Part shown: one piece after another, positions 54,599 to 63,814 of the stretch
Numbering within the stretch: the stretch's first letter is position 1
How the letters are laid out: each line of letters begins with the position of its first letter
Source of the DNA: Pelagimonas sp050633425
GTDB taxonomy: Bacteria > Pseudomonadota > Alphaproteobacteria > Rhodobacterales > Rhodobacteraceae
Direction of reading: 5' to 3'
Assembly (NCBI RefSeq): GCF_050633425.1
Contig: NZ_JBOEGM010000020.1
Span: forward strand, 124,001 to 188,000
DNA length: 64,000 nt
Notes under the pieces: generated by a model
Databases searched by the model: none
What the model was told of the DNA's origin: nothing
Seen by the model: the letters and a program-made list of their open reading frames with translations, nothing else
Position numbers and translations under genes: made by a program

Positions 54599-54898
54599 AT
54601 GGATATTCGGGACGTACTGAACAAGCTGACGTCAGAACTAAGACAAGCCGAAGAAGATCGCATCGCAGCAGGCAACGAAGCGGCTTTGCAACTTACTGGG
54701 GCTGAAATTGAGTTTCAATTTACGGTCGAAGAAAGCAGCGGCAACGCTGGCGGTATTGACCTCAAAGTGATTGATGCATCGAAGACAAAGAACATAAATG
54801 CATCATCGATTCAAAAGATAACACTGAGCCTAACAGCGTTGACAGATTCCAGTGAAGGTTCTCCAAAACCGCTGGGCACACGATATCTGAAGAAATGA
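54599..54898 (+). CDS. Trypco2 (trypsin-co-occurring domain 2) family protein
   Basis: 99 aa: N-terminal helix (MDIRDVLNKLTSELRQAEE) and beta-rich body (AEIEFQFTVEESSGNAGG...KITLSLTAL), the layout of the Trypco2 family, which occurs with trypsin-like or other effector modules in bacterial conflict systems. SD AGAGAACCC precedes the ATG. Overlaps the 511-aa gene by 4 bases, so the two are co-translated. No peptidase of the trypsin type is in the window. Confidence 0.75.
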   Translation: MDIRDVLNKLTSELRQAEEDRIAAGNEAALQLTGAEIEFQFTVEESSGNAGGIDLKVIDASKTKNINASSIQKITLSLTALTDSSEGSPKPLGTRYLKK

Positions 54899-56430
54899 GA
54901 AAGTTCTCAAGAGAAGTACTTGGTGATTTTGGTCTGAGAAAAAATGGCGAAAACGTCTTCAATACCCATCTCCAACTACTTTATACTCGCTCGAAAGATC
55001 ACCGCGCAGATAAGCATTATCAGTATGATACGATGCACGAATTGGTACATGTCTATGCACATTACTCGACTCCATACGGTTTATTGCTTGAGGCGATATC
55101 TGTCCGGCTTACAATTTTAGTTCGCCGTCTGATCCGCGAAACAAGCTTCACTTTATCTGATCTGAGCGTACCACTTATTCAGGGCGCGATACTGGAATCT
55201 GAATTTGATGAGAGCGACGCCGGAACAGTGCTCTTCCGAATGCTACCTTGGGTCAAATTGAGCCAATTTCGCGAAATTCTCGAGGGAGAAAATGTAAATC
55301 TCCGTACATTTTCTTCTGCGGATTGTTTCCATCTTTTGCAGGCGATTGAGGACCTATTGGATGATTCTGAGATAATCACGAGCGATTTTCGCGAGGCGCT
55401 AGAGGAATTTAAACCGTCACTCAAAGACGAAGACGTTGACAGTTGCCGCAATAAATCAGCAGTTATGTGGTCGAGGGAGGACGAAGGTGAAATTGCTATT
55501 GGTGCAGCGGCGGTCAACGAAGCATTAGCGGTTCTTGCTCCGGGTGGCATTTCGAAAAATTCCATTTATGAGATTCCCGACACGACATATTCAATTCTGT
55601 GGCGCATGCTTCAGAGAGCCTATAGAGCGTTGAGTAAAAGAGCCCAAAATGGTGAAAGTGAAAGGCTGGTCAAGTTCGTGGAGAACATGGCACAAGGCAC
55701 TATTCCCTTTCATGAGAGTGAACGCCGCATCGTATGCCTGATATCAGAGCTCGCACTCTTTACACCAATTGGTTTTCCGTTTCGTCACCTGCGAGACAAC
55801 AGAGCAGTATTCAAGGATCCAGAGACAGCATGGCACCACCTTGCGCCGGGTTGGAGAGCAGTAAAAGCAATGCAGTTTATTGGCGCGCATCTTCCAGACA
55901 TTGATTTGGTTGTCCCTAACCGTCGTGTCATACAGGATCAGATCTGTGACTATTATGGGTGGCCAAAGATCGAAGAGTTCGTGATGCACCGAAAGTACAC
56001 GGGCGCCAAAGATCTTTCGCAACAGCCACCAGCTCCATATGGCGTAGCACGATCAAGACGCATATATGAATTACAGTTTAGATCGTATTACGATGCAGGT
56101 GGCAGCTGGTTGAACTGGTTGCTTTGTGACCCGTCTCTGGGAGATAAGCCGCTTGATATCGCTCCCCCCAACCTGGATGTGTTCGGTCTACACACATACT
56201 TTGACGATGAGCTCGTTACGATTGGCGGAGACATGCCCTCAAAGGGAATAAGGTTGCAGGGTATGCTGGAGAGGTTTGTTCATGAACAACTGCTAACAAA
56301 GTCTCCAGCCGAGACAGCCCGACTTAACCCAAGGCTAGACAAGCGATTAGAGCCTCCATTCGAAGTTTTTGATTTGGCGGTTGACTTACTCTTTATGCAA
56401 CGGCCGGAACTTGTTAGGTTGTTCAGCTGA
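54895..56430 (+). CDS. 511-aa protein with HEXXH motif, partner of Trypco2 protein
   Basis: Unrecognised family. Near the N-terminus a predicted helix carries H48-E49-L50-V51-H52 with a further Glu at E66, a possible zinc-metallopeptidase site; the rest is a long, mostly helical, soluble region without signal peptide or membrane helix. Aromatic-rich blocks follow (WRAVKAMQFIGAHL, SYYDAGGSWLNWLLCD). Start at 54895 overlaps the Trypco2 gene stop (ATGA). Base use is more A+T-rich than neighbouring core genes. A catalytic or effector role is a guess from the motif and gene order. Confidence 0.7.
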   Translation: MRKFSREVLGDFGLRKNGENVFNTHLQLLYTRSKDHRADKHYQYDTMHELVHVYAHYSTPYGLLLEAISVRLTILVRRLIRETSFTLSDLSVPLIQGAILESEFDESDAGTVLFRMLPWVKLSQFREILEGENVNLRTFSSADCFHLLQAIEDLLDDSEIITSDFREALEEFKPSLKDEDVDSCRNKSAVMWSREDEGEIAIGAAAVNEALAVLAPGGISKNSIYEIPDTTYSILWRMLQRAYRALSKRAQNGESERLVKFVENMAQGTIPFHESERRIVCLISELALFTPIGFPFRHLRDNRAVFKDPETAWHHLAPGWRAVKAMQFIGAHLPDIDLVVPNRRVIQDQICDYYGWPKIEEFVMHRKYTGAKDLSQQPPAPYGVARSRRIYELQFRSYYDAGGSWLNWLLCDPSLGDKPLDIAPPNLDVFGLHTYFDDELVTIGGDMPSKGIRLQGMLERFVHEQLLTKSPAETARLNPRLDKRLEPPFEVFDLAVDLLFMQRPELVRLFS

Positions 56431-56784
56431 TGTGCACTTAGAATGTAAGTCCATTTGAAGCTACTAAGCCAAGTACTCCCACGGAGTGTAATTCAGCCAG
56501 AGTACAGCACTAACCGTATTTGCGGGCAAGTCTCCTCCTGCCGCTTATTGACCCTTCATGAACTTCGCAGCATCCTGCAAAATGGGCTCACAGCCGTCAT
56601 CCGACAGGTTTCGTCGGAAAAACAAGGAAAATGAGGGGCCAAAGTCGGCTGAGCGGACAATACTGTCGCTCCAAATCTTGATCTAAGTGTCTGCTTTGCC
56701 CTTTTCTGTCTATTTTGGTAGCGGCCATAATTTCGACAAGTGAGTTCCGTAGTTCACAGAAGTCAAAGCGTTTAGGAGGCTTCA
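56431..56784. other. Gene-free interval
   Basis: No credible gene. Contains repeat unit B copy 2 (56643-56658). Confidence 0.4.
56643..56658 (+). repeat. Dispersed repeat unit B, copy 2
   Basis: AGTCGGCTGAGCGGAC, one base different from 54175-54190. Confidence 0.6.
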
Positions 56785-57099
56785 ATGAGCGATCACTCTC
56801 ATGAGGTTCATGGGATCATGTGCGGACATGTCCACAATGAAGAAAGACCGCTCAAGCTTATTGAGCATGGCCCAGAAGGCCAATGGGATTTTATGTGTGG
56901 GCAAACCGATCATGACACCCAAGAAGCAATTAATGCCGCCGTTGTCGTTTGTAAGGGCTGCGCTATGAAAGGCTTTCTTTTGCCAAGTGGCGTTCAAGAA
57001 CTGCCAGCTAGCCATACCGCAAAGTTGAACTCAAAAACAGAGCGTTGGGATGTCCGGAAAATGACAGCCGAAGAAATAGCTGAATATTACGAAGATTGA
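56785..57099 (+). CDS. Small His/Cys-rich protein of unknown function
   Basis: 104 aa. SD GGAGG 6 bases before the ATG. Resembles a loose family of uncharacterised small proteins with a CGH...FLCG.DH-type layout: here CGHVHNEERPLKL and DFMCGQTDHDT. It also holds VCKGCAM (CxxC). Four cysteines and histidines could bind a metal. No partner gene nearby. Confidence 0.65.
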   Translation: MSDHSHEVHGIMCGHVHNEERPLKLIEHGPEGQWDFMCGQTDHDTQEAINAAVVVCKGCAMKGFLLPSGVQELPASHTAKLNSKTERWDVRKMTAEEIAEYYED

Positions 57100-57423
57100 G
57101 AGCCCCGCTGCATCATCAATGCAATGCAGCCATTCGTTGATCGCGCAGCATCCAGTAATTTGGGCTCAGGCCTGCCCTCGACCTCTAGAGCTGGTCATTT
57201 CCAGTATGAATGTCCGCTCTAGGGAAGTCGAGGCAAACAGTTGGCACCTGCAGCAACGCCGGTCGCAATCGCCCGACATTGGTCATTTTGGGCTGACACT
57301 GGTCATCTACTGTGGCAGACGCGAACCGCAATAGGTGTTTTAAGAGAAATCGCGGTCAACAATGCACTAAGTCAGCTAAGGTTCCATTTTGGGCAGCGTC
57401 GGATTTTGAAAAACACGTCTCTA
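57100..57423. other. Gene-free interval with repeat unit A copy 2
   Basis: No credible gene. Contains the second copy of the GGGCTGACA...GGTCATC unit. Confidence 0.4.
57287..57307 (+). repeat. Dispersed repeat unit A, copy 2
   Basis: See copy 1 (53983-54003); 19 of 21 positions identical. Confidence 0.6.
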
Positions 57424-58146
57424 CTAACCCCCGGTCGACGCCATCAAAGCTTGCCGCGTTTCAGCAATGATCTCTGCAGTACGTTCTCGTCCAACGTAGA
57501 TAAAATGCTTACACTCTATCAGAGTTCCGTTCGGCTTCCAGTTTTGGAGGTGCTTAACTGCGTCAGCGCCATGCGCGATTATCACCTTCGGCTGACAGGC
57601 GCGGAGCACGTGGTCAAACGGACCGGTAACAGGTTTTGGGTACTCGCTTTTCTTCGCTGAGGGACGAGCATCGATGTTAGCTTCTAGCACGTTAACATCA
57701 GACAAGGTATTCACGATGTCTTCTATTTTCGCACGTGTTTTACTCATCGCCCCACGTTGAGCGGAGTATTCTCTGAACCACTCGCTTTTTTGGTAGCCAT
57801 AATCTTCTTTCCAGAACCTCCACCAATCGCCATCCATTTTGGTTGCAGGGTTGTAGCCAACAATAAAAACGTCACTGTCAAGAGGTGATCCTTCACAGAC
57901 AAAGGGGCGAAGCGTTGTTGGCTGCCCCACCACTTTACCAAGATTTTCTCTAAATCGGGTTAGTTCAGCAAGTGACGCTCCCAACTTTGGGTCTCCTATC
58001 CTACTTGTCTGCCAGTGACATCTTAACCCGCTCTGCTGACCTCGACTAACCAAAATGTTGCGCAATGTGTCGAACGGAGAATTTAGGGAAGCTGTAATGC
58101 AGTGTTTGGATATTCGGGGGATGTCAGCACCGGGCCGGTAGCCCAA
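57424..58146 (-). CDS. Uracil-DNA glycosylase superfamily-like protein
   Basis: Up to 240 aa. The core VFIVGYNPA (near residue 94) and KVIIAHGADAVKHL (near 195) resemble the two strand/loop elements of UDG-fold proteins; no classical HPSPLS or GQDPYH motif is present. The start is uncertain: the open frame begins at TTG 58146, and other TTG codons lie inside. Alone on the minus strand in the accessory region. Activity cannot be claimed. Confidence 0.55.
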   Translation of the reverse strand: MGYRPGADIPRISKHCITASLNSPFDTLRNILVSRGQQSGLRCHWQTSRIGDPKLGASLAELTRFRENLGKVVGQPTTLRPFVCEGSPLDSDVFIVGYNPATKMDGDWWRFWKEDYGYQKSEWFREYSAQRGAMSKTRAKIEDIVNTLSDVNVLEANIDARPSAKKSEYPKPVTGPFDHVLRACQPKVIIAHGADAVKHLQNWKPNGTLIECKHFIYVGRERTAEIIAETRQALMASTGG

Positions 58147-58410
58147 ATGCGCAAAGTCAGTTCAGCGCGGTGCTTTCTATGATGCCCGGCGCAGCATTAA
58201 AAGCTAGGATTTCAAGCTCTGACAGGCTTTTCTCCTCGTGTTGTCGAGCTTTGTTAAAGGTGCGAGATTTGGAGATGGCTGGTCTCACGCTAAGCAGGAC
58301 TTTGTCGCCGGTTTGCGGGAGTTAAGTAGGAGGCGTTTGGCAAGTGAAACGCATCGGTGTATCCCGACCGCACCCTCTTCCAAACCTGTTTCAATCTAAT
58401 AGGGCTTTTT

Positions 58411-59436
58411 ATGGAACTCTTCTTATTGGACAACGCTCTGCGGGGGGCGTCTTCCGGCATCTTTTTACTGTTCGCAATACTGATTTGGACCGCCCGCATC
58501 ACGAGAGAAGCACAACTTGCCTTTACGGCGACTGCGATCACGATTTCAGCGCGGCTTTGGAGCACGTTGCCGCCAGGCTTTGAACTTCCCGACACGGCCA
58601 CCCATTTCTTGCGGTTGATTGGCACCGGGGCGAGCTTATAAGGCACCTGGTTTCTGATCATCATCTTTTTGGATGACAGGCGTTATTTCCTTGCCTGGAT
58701 TCTGTCCGGAGCAGCGGTGTCCATCGGGATCATTTTTGCCATCTCCTTGCCTGTGATTGTTCCTTATCTCAGGAGTTACGCAGTCGCGCATTTTTGTGCC
58801 CTGATCGTTTTGATTGCCATTTCAGCGCGTGGAGATCTTATGGATGCCCGGCGACGGGTCAGGCATGTTTTGTGTTTTCTGCTGCTATTGTACAGTATCA
58901 ATAACGCGCTGACCTCGAACCAGCTCATTGGCGAACCATCGGTGACGGCTGCTCTTGGCAAATCAATTCCACTGTTTGTGTGCCTGTTTTGTCTGGCGCT
59001 TTGGTCTCTTAAAGCCAATGCGAACAATTGGTCTGGCGAAATAACCCCACCGCCTTTGACAGCCCCCGGTACCGAACAAATCCCGGCTGTGCAAACGGCG
59101 TTGATCACACGAATTGAGAGTGCGATGCAAGCGGGGATCTGGCGAAATGAGGGCTTGACGATCAGTGCCCTGGCTCAAGAGGTGGACGCGCCAGAACACC
59201 GGGTGCGCAAAGCCATCAATCAGGGTCTGGGGCATCGGAACTTCTCCAGTTTCATCAACCAATCACGCATCCAAGAGGCCAAACGCCGCCTGCGCGCCCC
59301 CGCGGATTTGGAAACCACGGTCCTAGAAATCGCCTATGCGGTTGGGTTCAGTTCGTTGGGCCCTTTCAACCGCGCCTTTCGTGAAGCGACCAAGCAATCC
59401 CCAACCGAATACCGCCGCAGCGGGCAACATACCTAA
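58411..59436 (+). pseudogene. AraC family regulator interrupted by in-frame TAA
   Basis: Reads as a 341-aa AraC regulator with a seven-helix-type membrane N-terminus (ATG 58411, ELFLLDNALRGASSGIFLL...) and a C-terminal HTH (EVDAPEHRVRKAINQGLGHRNF, TVLEIAYAVGFSSLGPFNRAFREATKQSPTEYR). TAA at 58639-58641 breaks the frame after 76 codons; coding continues in the same frame. A downstream TTG at 58669 could restart a 255-aa protein with the full HTH. Confidence 0.8.
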
Positions 59437-59605
59437 TCTCTGATTCTGAAAACGATGCGCCGAAACTGAAAAGCGCATGTCGATTTTAAAACTCAGCGTG
59501 TTTGGCGGAGCTGATTGGGCGATCCGAACGGCATCCCCAATGCCACTCAGAGTCATTTGGATATCAGAGTGGTGATTTTACCTGCAGGAGCCCAAGGAAA
59601 TCACA

Positions 59606-60907
59606 ATGCGACCCACAGCACGCACCCCCTTCATCCTCATCACTTTAGGATGTCTTATGGCCACGGCAGCCTTGTCGGATGATGCCGACGATGGATCACA
59701 AACCCCAACCACAGCCCCGAGCCAATGGTATGACTGCGCCGAACAAGGCGGCGATTGTCGCCCGCAATTCGACGATGTCGTCACCATGCGCTACGGCAGC
59801 AATGGAAATTACACCTATATCCTGACCAAAGGTGTCGATGCCATTCCCTGTGACGACTACTTTGGCAATCCAAGCAGCAAGAAAAAGGACAACACCTGCG
59901 GATACAACACAGCCAACCCTCTGAACGTGCCTGCAGAGTCCGAGTTTGACGCCGAGCACAGTTGGACACCGGGGACCGACGTTTCTTTTAGCGGCACCGG
60001 GATGGTCTGGATTCGCTATGGTGGCGACGGTGGCTGGATATATTCTATGGCCGAAGGCGATAATTATGCCCAGAATACGCCTTGCGACGAAGAGTATTAT
60101 GGGTTCAACCCAATGCCCAATGGCGGCTCGCCCATATGTGAATACGCAGTTTATACGGACGACGAAATCAATCTGGATGACGATCCTGAACATCCAAATC
60201 CACGGGTGGATTGTGCCTCAAAGGGGGAAACCTGCGAGATTGACGTGCAAGGCGCGGTGCTTGCTGGATATGGCGACAATGAGAGATTTGATTGGCGTTT
60301 TCTGCACTATGCGGACGATCAGTTTGAGTGCGACACCGATACGTTTGGCGTGAGCCCGGGGTCAAGCACCGACAAACACAAGCAATGCTACTATCAAAAA
60401 CTGAGCACTCCGGCGAATGCCACACTGTCGAATGGCAGCTGGGTATTGTTGGACAGCTGCACTGGACAGGATTGTTCGGTTTCTCATGAAATCGGGTATG
60501 GCACGTCGCGAACAAGTACCTGGGGTACCACGGCAGAATGGAGCGTGACCGTGACGCAATCTGTCGAGCTGGGGCTGGAGGTCACCAATCTGGGTGTCAA
60601 GGCAGACGGTTCAGTGTCTGGAACCTTTGCCAATTCCATTTCATACCAGAACGCGCTGGACGTGGACTATTCCGTGAGTGACACCGTGACATGCAACGAT
60701 GGCAGCGCCCAAAGTCGCGGACTTTGGCAGTTCGTGACCTCAACAACCACGCCCTGCCTGGATGACAGCGCCTGCGCGGGCACAACCAATACATACTATT
60801 ATCAGTGCGTGTCGGATGCTCCGACGGGCTATCCCGGCCCCGCTTGTCTACCCGGCTATTGTGTTGAAGACGATCAAGGCCTGTGCGGTTCTTGCGCCTA
60901 TAACTAA
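59606..60907 (+). CDS. Secreted Cys-rich repeat protein, possible aerolysin-like beta-pore former
   Basis: 433 aa, signal peptide 1-24 (ALS-DD), SD AAGGA. Three related modules at about 41-100, 128-180 and 201-262, each with C..G..C, an RYG/GYG, W or F, and a C....FG......C.Y end, a recurring module of secreted bacterial and eukaryotic proteins. Then residues about 295-365 are Ser/Thr-rich with alternating polar/hydrophobic residues (TTAEWSVTVTQSVELGLEV, SVSGTFANSISYQNA), as in aerolysin-type insertion regions. C-terminal Cys-rich tail (about 384-433). Function is inference. Confidence 0.72.
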   Translation: MRPTARTPFILITLGCLMATAALSDDADDGSQTPTTAPSQWYDCAEQGGDCRPQFDDVVTMRYGSNGNYTYILTKGVDAIPCDDYFGNPSSKKKDNTCGYNTANPLNVPAESEFDAEHSWTPGTDVSFSGTGMVWIRYGGDGGWIYSMAEGDNYAQNTPCDEEYYGFNPMPNGGSPICEYAVYTDDEINLDDDPEHPNPRVDCASKGETCEIDVQGAVLAGYGDNERFDWRFLHYADDQFECDTDTFGVSPGSSTDKHKQCYYQKLSTPANATLSNGSWVLLDSCTGQDCSVSHEIGYGTSRTSTWGTTAEWSVTVTQSVELGLEVTNLGVKADGSVSGTFANSISYQNALDVDYSVSDTVTCNDGSAQSRGLWQFVTSTTTPCLDDSACAGTTNTYYYQCVSDAPTGYPGPACLPGYCVEDDQGLCGSCAYN

Positions 60908-60966
60908 GGGCAAAGTGGCCCATGTTCAGCAGCATTCCGACGCAACGCAGCCGCTGAGCGAGACAG

Positions 60967-60997
60967 ATACCGGCCTTTGAAAAATCGGGGCCGGTAT
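60967..60997 (+). terminator. Hairpin after the secreted repeat protein gene
   Basis: ATACCGGCC pairs with GGCCGGTAT around a 13-base loop, 60 bases after the stop. No T-run; terminator-like hairpin. Confidence 0.45.
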
Positions 60998-61070
60998 CCC
61001 CTTTAAAGGTTTCCACATATATGGGCACCGCCACCGCCTCCCCCATACTACTGAAAGGGAGCCCGCAACG

Positions 61071-61544
61071 TCAGATGTTAATGGCGTCGGTCACACTCAA
61101 TTTGGCCAGTTCAAGCCCCTGACTAAACAAATATGACTGGACTTGAGCGGGGGCTTTGGTCAGACGAGGTGCCCTTTGTTCCAAGAAGGTCGCATCCTGA
61201 GGGTCGCCAAAGTCAGGTGCAAACGTCACCAAAGCTGCATCAATGATTAGAGCGATGTCGAGGCGTTCTGACAATCGCCCGACAGTTAAACTTGCACATG
61301 CGATTTCCCAGATTTGCCTCAACATATGACCGGCTCTGGGATCACCGTCTTGAAAAAGAGGATGTTCAAACCCATCGCGGTTAGCAACATGCTTGGCGTT
61401 TTCCTCCCAAATCGCCGTAGGCCTAGTATCAAGCACAGTAAATCCGTCATTCATCAAAACCGCGGCGCCACCATGTTTTGGCCCGTTCAATATCGCCAGC
61501 CTAGAAATCAGCGCGCAGGCAGGCATGTAACGGTCGGAGCACAA
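61071..61544 (-). CDS. Hypothetical protein, possibly 3' part of a frameshifted gene
   Basis: 157 codons from a TTG; no recognised family. An upstream frame on the same strand (to about 61801) has protein-like composition (PTSISVLAPLASLTHHVGGGETALVLLSD) and ends at 61508, overlapping this frame, so a single gene of ~240 aa broken by a frameshift near 61510-61545 is possible. Support is weak. Confidence 0.4.
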   Translation of the reverse strand: MCSDRYMPACALISRLAILNGPKHGGAAVLMNDGFTVLDTRPTAIWEENAKHVANRDGFEHPLFQDGDPRAGHMLRQIWEIACASLTVGRLSERLDIALIIDAALVTFAPDFGDPQDATFLEQRAPRLTKAPAQVQSYLFSQGLELAKLSVTDAINI

Positions 61545-61856
61545 TCCCGAGCCGAAAAAGTTGTTGGATTGAGGTCAAAATCGCTCAACAAAACCAATGC
61601 CGTCTCCCCTCCCCCTACGTGATGTGTCAAGCTTGCAAGCGGTGCCAACACGGATATGGATGTGGGCATGATAGGATCGCCCCGACGGATGGTCGATTTT
61701 GCCACATCTGCCCACGCTCTGGAACCGCGGGTTTTGTTGGGCGGGGGTTCGATATAATGCCGCGACAAGAGGCTTTGCCGGGCATCTATAGCATGAACCA
61801 TTGCCCAGATGTGGTGGCGGCGGATATCGGCGCAAAAAGTTTGGTCTGGGAAACCA

Positions 61857-62717
61857 CTATAGATCAGGCGCGCCCTCAATCCGCGGCTTTAGGTCTTCAA
61901 AGGCATCATAGAGGTGATCCATCAAGGCTCGGACTCTTGGGTTTTTTCGCAAATCCTCATGCGTAAGAACCCAGATCTGTAAATCTTCTTTTGGGGCGAG
62001 TTCAGGTAAGCGAACCAAGCCAGATTGCGCGTCTCCAAAGAAACAAGGCAACATGCCGATGCCGCGCCCCATTTCGATCAACCGCGCTGCCGCTCCCATC
62101 GTGCTGGCGTTTGCAACAGTACGTGCAGACCCGAGCGGTTGTCTGGCTGGTCGCCAATCGAAGGCAATCCAACAATCGCGTTTCGGTCTGTTCTTAAGGT
62201 AGGCTGGTGCCGCATAAAGCGCGAGCGGGCTTTCTGCGACCTTCTTACCATAGGCCGTTTCCGGGGGGGAGCGTGTCAGTCGGACAACAACATCCGCGTC
62301 CCGCCATGCCAGTTCGCTCAATTCATCGGTCGCAATGATCTTGAGTGAGATCATCGGATATCGCTCCATAAAAGCGTCTATGGGTTTATCCAATACCGAC
62401 AAATACAGGCTTTCCAGCATGGATATCGTGACCGGACCCGCCAATCCCGTATCGGCCGAAAAGGACATCCTATCAATCTTGGCAACCTTTGCTTCAATGT
62501 CCTCAGCGAGAGGCAGAATGCGCTGCCCCAGATCGGTGAGGCACTGACCTTCCTTGCGCCGCTCTAACAGCGGACTACCCAGAACATCATGCAATGACTG
62601 CAAGTGTCTTGAGACAGTCGCGTGTGTTTTGTTGAGCGATCTTGCAGCCCCCCTGACAGAGCCCGCTCTCACCACCGCAAGGAAAATCCGCAGGTCGTCC
62701 CAATCAGGGGTGGTCAT
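61857..62717 (-). CDS. LysR family transcriptional regulator
   Basis: 286 aa: N-terminal winged HTH (about 1-65; AGSVRGAARSLNKTHATVSRHLQSLHDVLGSPLLER) and periplasmic-binding-protein-like effector domain. Divergent from a small gene starting at 62806 with an 88-base spacer, so probably its regulator. Confidence 0.92.
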   Translation of the reverse strand: MTTPDWDDLRIFLAVVRAGSVRGAARSLNKTHATVSRHLQSLHDVLGSPLLERRKEGQCLTDLGQRILPLAEDIEAKVAKIDRMSFSADTGLAGPVTISMLESLYLSVLDKPIDAFMERYPMISLKIIATDELSELAWRDADVVVRLTRSPPETAYGKKVAESPLALYAAPAYLKNRPKRDCWIAFDWRPARQPLGSARTVANASTMGAAARLIEMGRGIGMLPCFFGDAQSGLVRLPELAPKEDLQIWVLTHEDLRKNPRVRALMDHLYDAFEDLKPRIEGAPDL

Positions 62718-62805
62718 TTTTTCATCCGGTAAGGTTCAATTTTGGTCAATTTATAAGCCGACAGTCTCTTTGTATCAAGAGGAACACCACACATCGGAAA
62801 TCAAC

Positions 62806-63105
62806 ATGACGTATGAAATCAAACTCCTCGAAGCCGACATCCGAAATCCCATGGATGGCAATATGACCTTGGGGCTGCACCACGAAGACACGCTTTGTGG
62901 CCGGCTTGAATACACTTGGGACGATAAAATGTTTTCGTCGGTGTTCCAGGGTAACGCGCCAAGCCTCCCGTCACCTGCCCACCCCACACTGATTTTGCAT
63001 CGCGCTGTTGCGGCGATCTATGCCCTGAAAACTGCTGATCATGCGGTTTTGACGGATGTATTTCGTGACCATGTCGTCACGATCACCATTGAAAACAAGG
63101 AATAA
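62806..63105 (+). CDS. Small hypothetical protein divergent from LysR
   Basis: 99 aa from ATG 62806 (MTYEIKLLEADIRNP); soluble, no family recognised. A longer upstream frame overlaps the LysR gene and is rejected. Followed after 4 bases by a secreted-protein gene, so the two form an operon likely under LysR control. Confidence 0.65.
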   Translation: MTYEIKLLEADIRNPMDGNMTLGLHHEDTLCGRLEYTWDDKMFSSVFQGNAPSLPSPAHPTLILHRAVAAIYALKTADHAVLTDVFRDHVVTITIENKE

Positions 63106-63109
63106 TATT

Positions 63110-63814
63110 ATGCTTGATCACCTATCTACGACCACAGCCCTAACAATTGCTTTGATGAGTGCAACCGGTGCGCTTGCCGATAGCACCGTCACACCTGTCG
63201 GGGTCATGGGGCTGTTTCATTCGGATAGCCCGACGGCTATTACCCTCGATAGGACCGCCTTGGCAGCGCTGGGATGTTCTGTGCGACGATCAGGTATTAT
63301 CGGTGCCGCACAGGGCGACATCGGCCTTGAGCAACCCAACCAGTTTGCTTTGTTGGCCTGCGACACATCGGTGCTGTCAGACAGGTCGTCGCGTGCTCAT
63401 CTGGCTGCGCTTGCGCCATCATCAGACACCCTCGCCGTTCTAGAAGGCGACCTGATTGATTTCCCGGTTCAAGCCGCGAAAGGCCCAATTTCGGACCGAC
63501 AATATGTTTTCAAGATCAGTTATTACAACAACCAAGACGTCAATGCGCGCGATGCGGAATTGGCGCGCATTGACGCCAAGGCTGAAACCCTTGAGGACAC
63601 GTATGTCACCGAGTCTTTTGTTGGCGTGGATTATGCCCTCGGCATGCCGACCCCTGATGAGGTTGTGATCCTGTACTACGACGATGCCGAAACAGGGGAT
63701 CGATTTCGGAATGCAAACAGTGATTTCCTGAGCGAAATCGGGGTGTTCAACGCCACGCATCTGATCAGCACAATCTACTATGTCGGACAAGCTGGGCCGA
63801 AAACAGATGGGTGA
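63110..63814 (+). CDS. Secreted hypothetical protein
   Basis: 234 aa, signal peptide 1-24 (ends GALA-DS). Globular, two or three cysteines, no recognised domain. The ATG at 63110 yields the signal peptide directly; an earlier in-frame start at 63056 is less likely. Confidence 0.7.
   Translation: MLDHLSTTTALTIALMSATGALADSTVTPVGVMGLFHSDSPTAITLDRTALAALGCSVRRSGIIGAAQGDIGLEQPNQFALLACDTSVLSDRSSRAHLAALAPSSDTLAVLEGDLIDFPVQAAKGPISDRQYVFKISYYNNQDVNARDAELARIDAKAETLEDTYVTESFVGVDYALGMPTPDEVVILYYDDAETGDRFRNANSDFLSEIGVFNATHLISTIYYVGQAGPKTDG

Noticed and set aside
54321..54620. 100-codon plus-strand frame before the Trypco2 gene
   Set aside because: Overlaps the Trypco2 SD and start, no similarity to known proteins.
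62554..62805. Long upstream extension of the 62806 gene
   Set aside because: Runs antisense through the LysR helix-turn-helix; the downstream ATG gives a plausible small protein.
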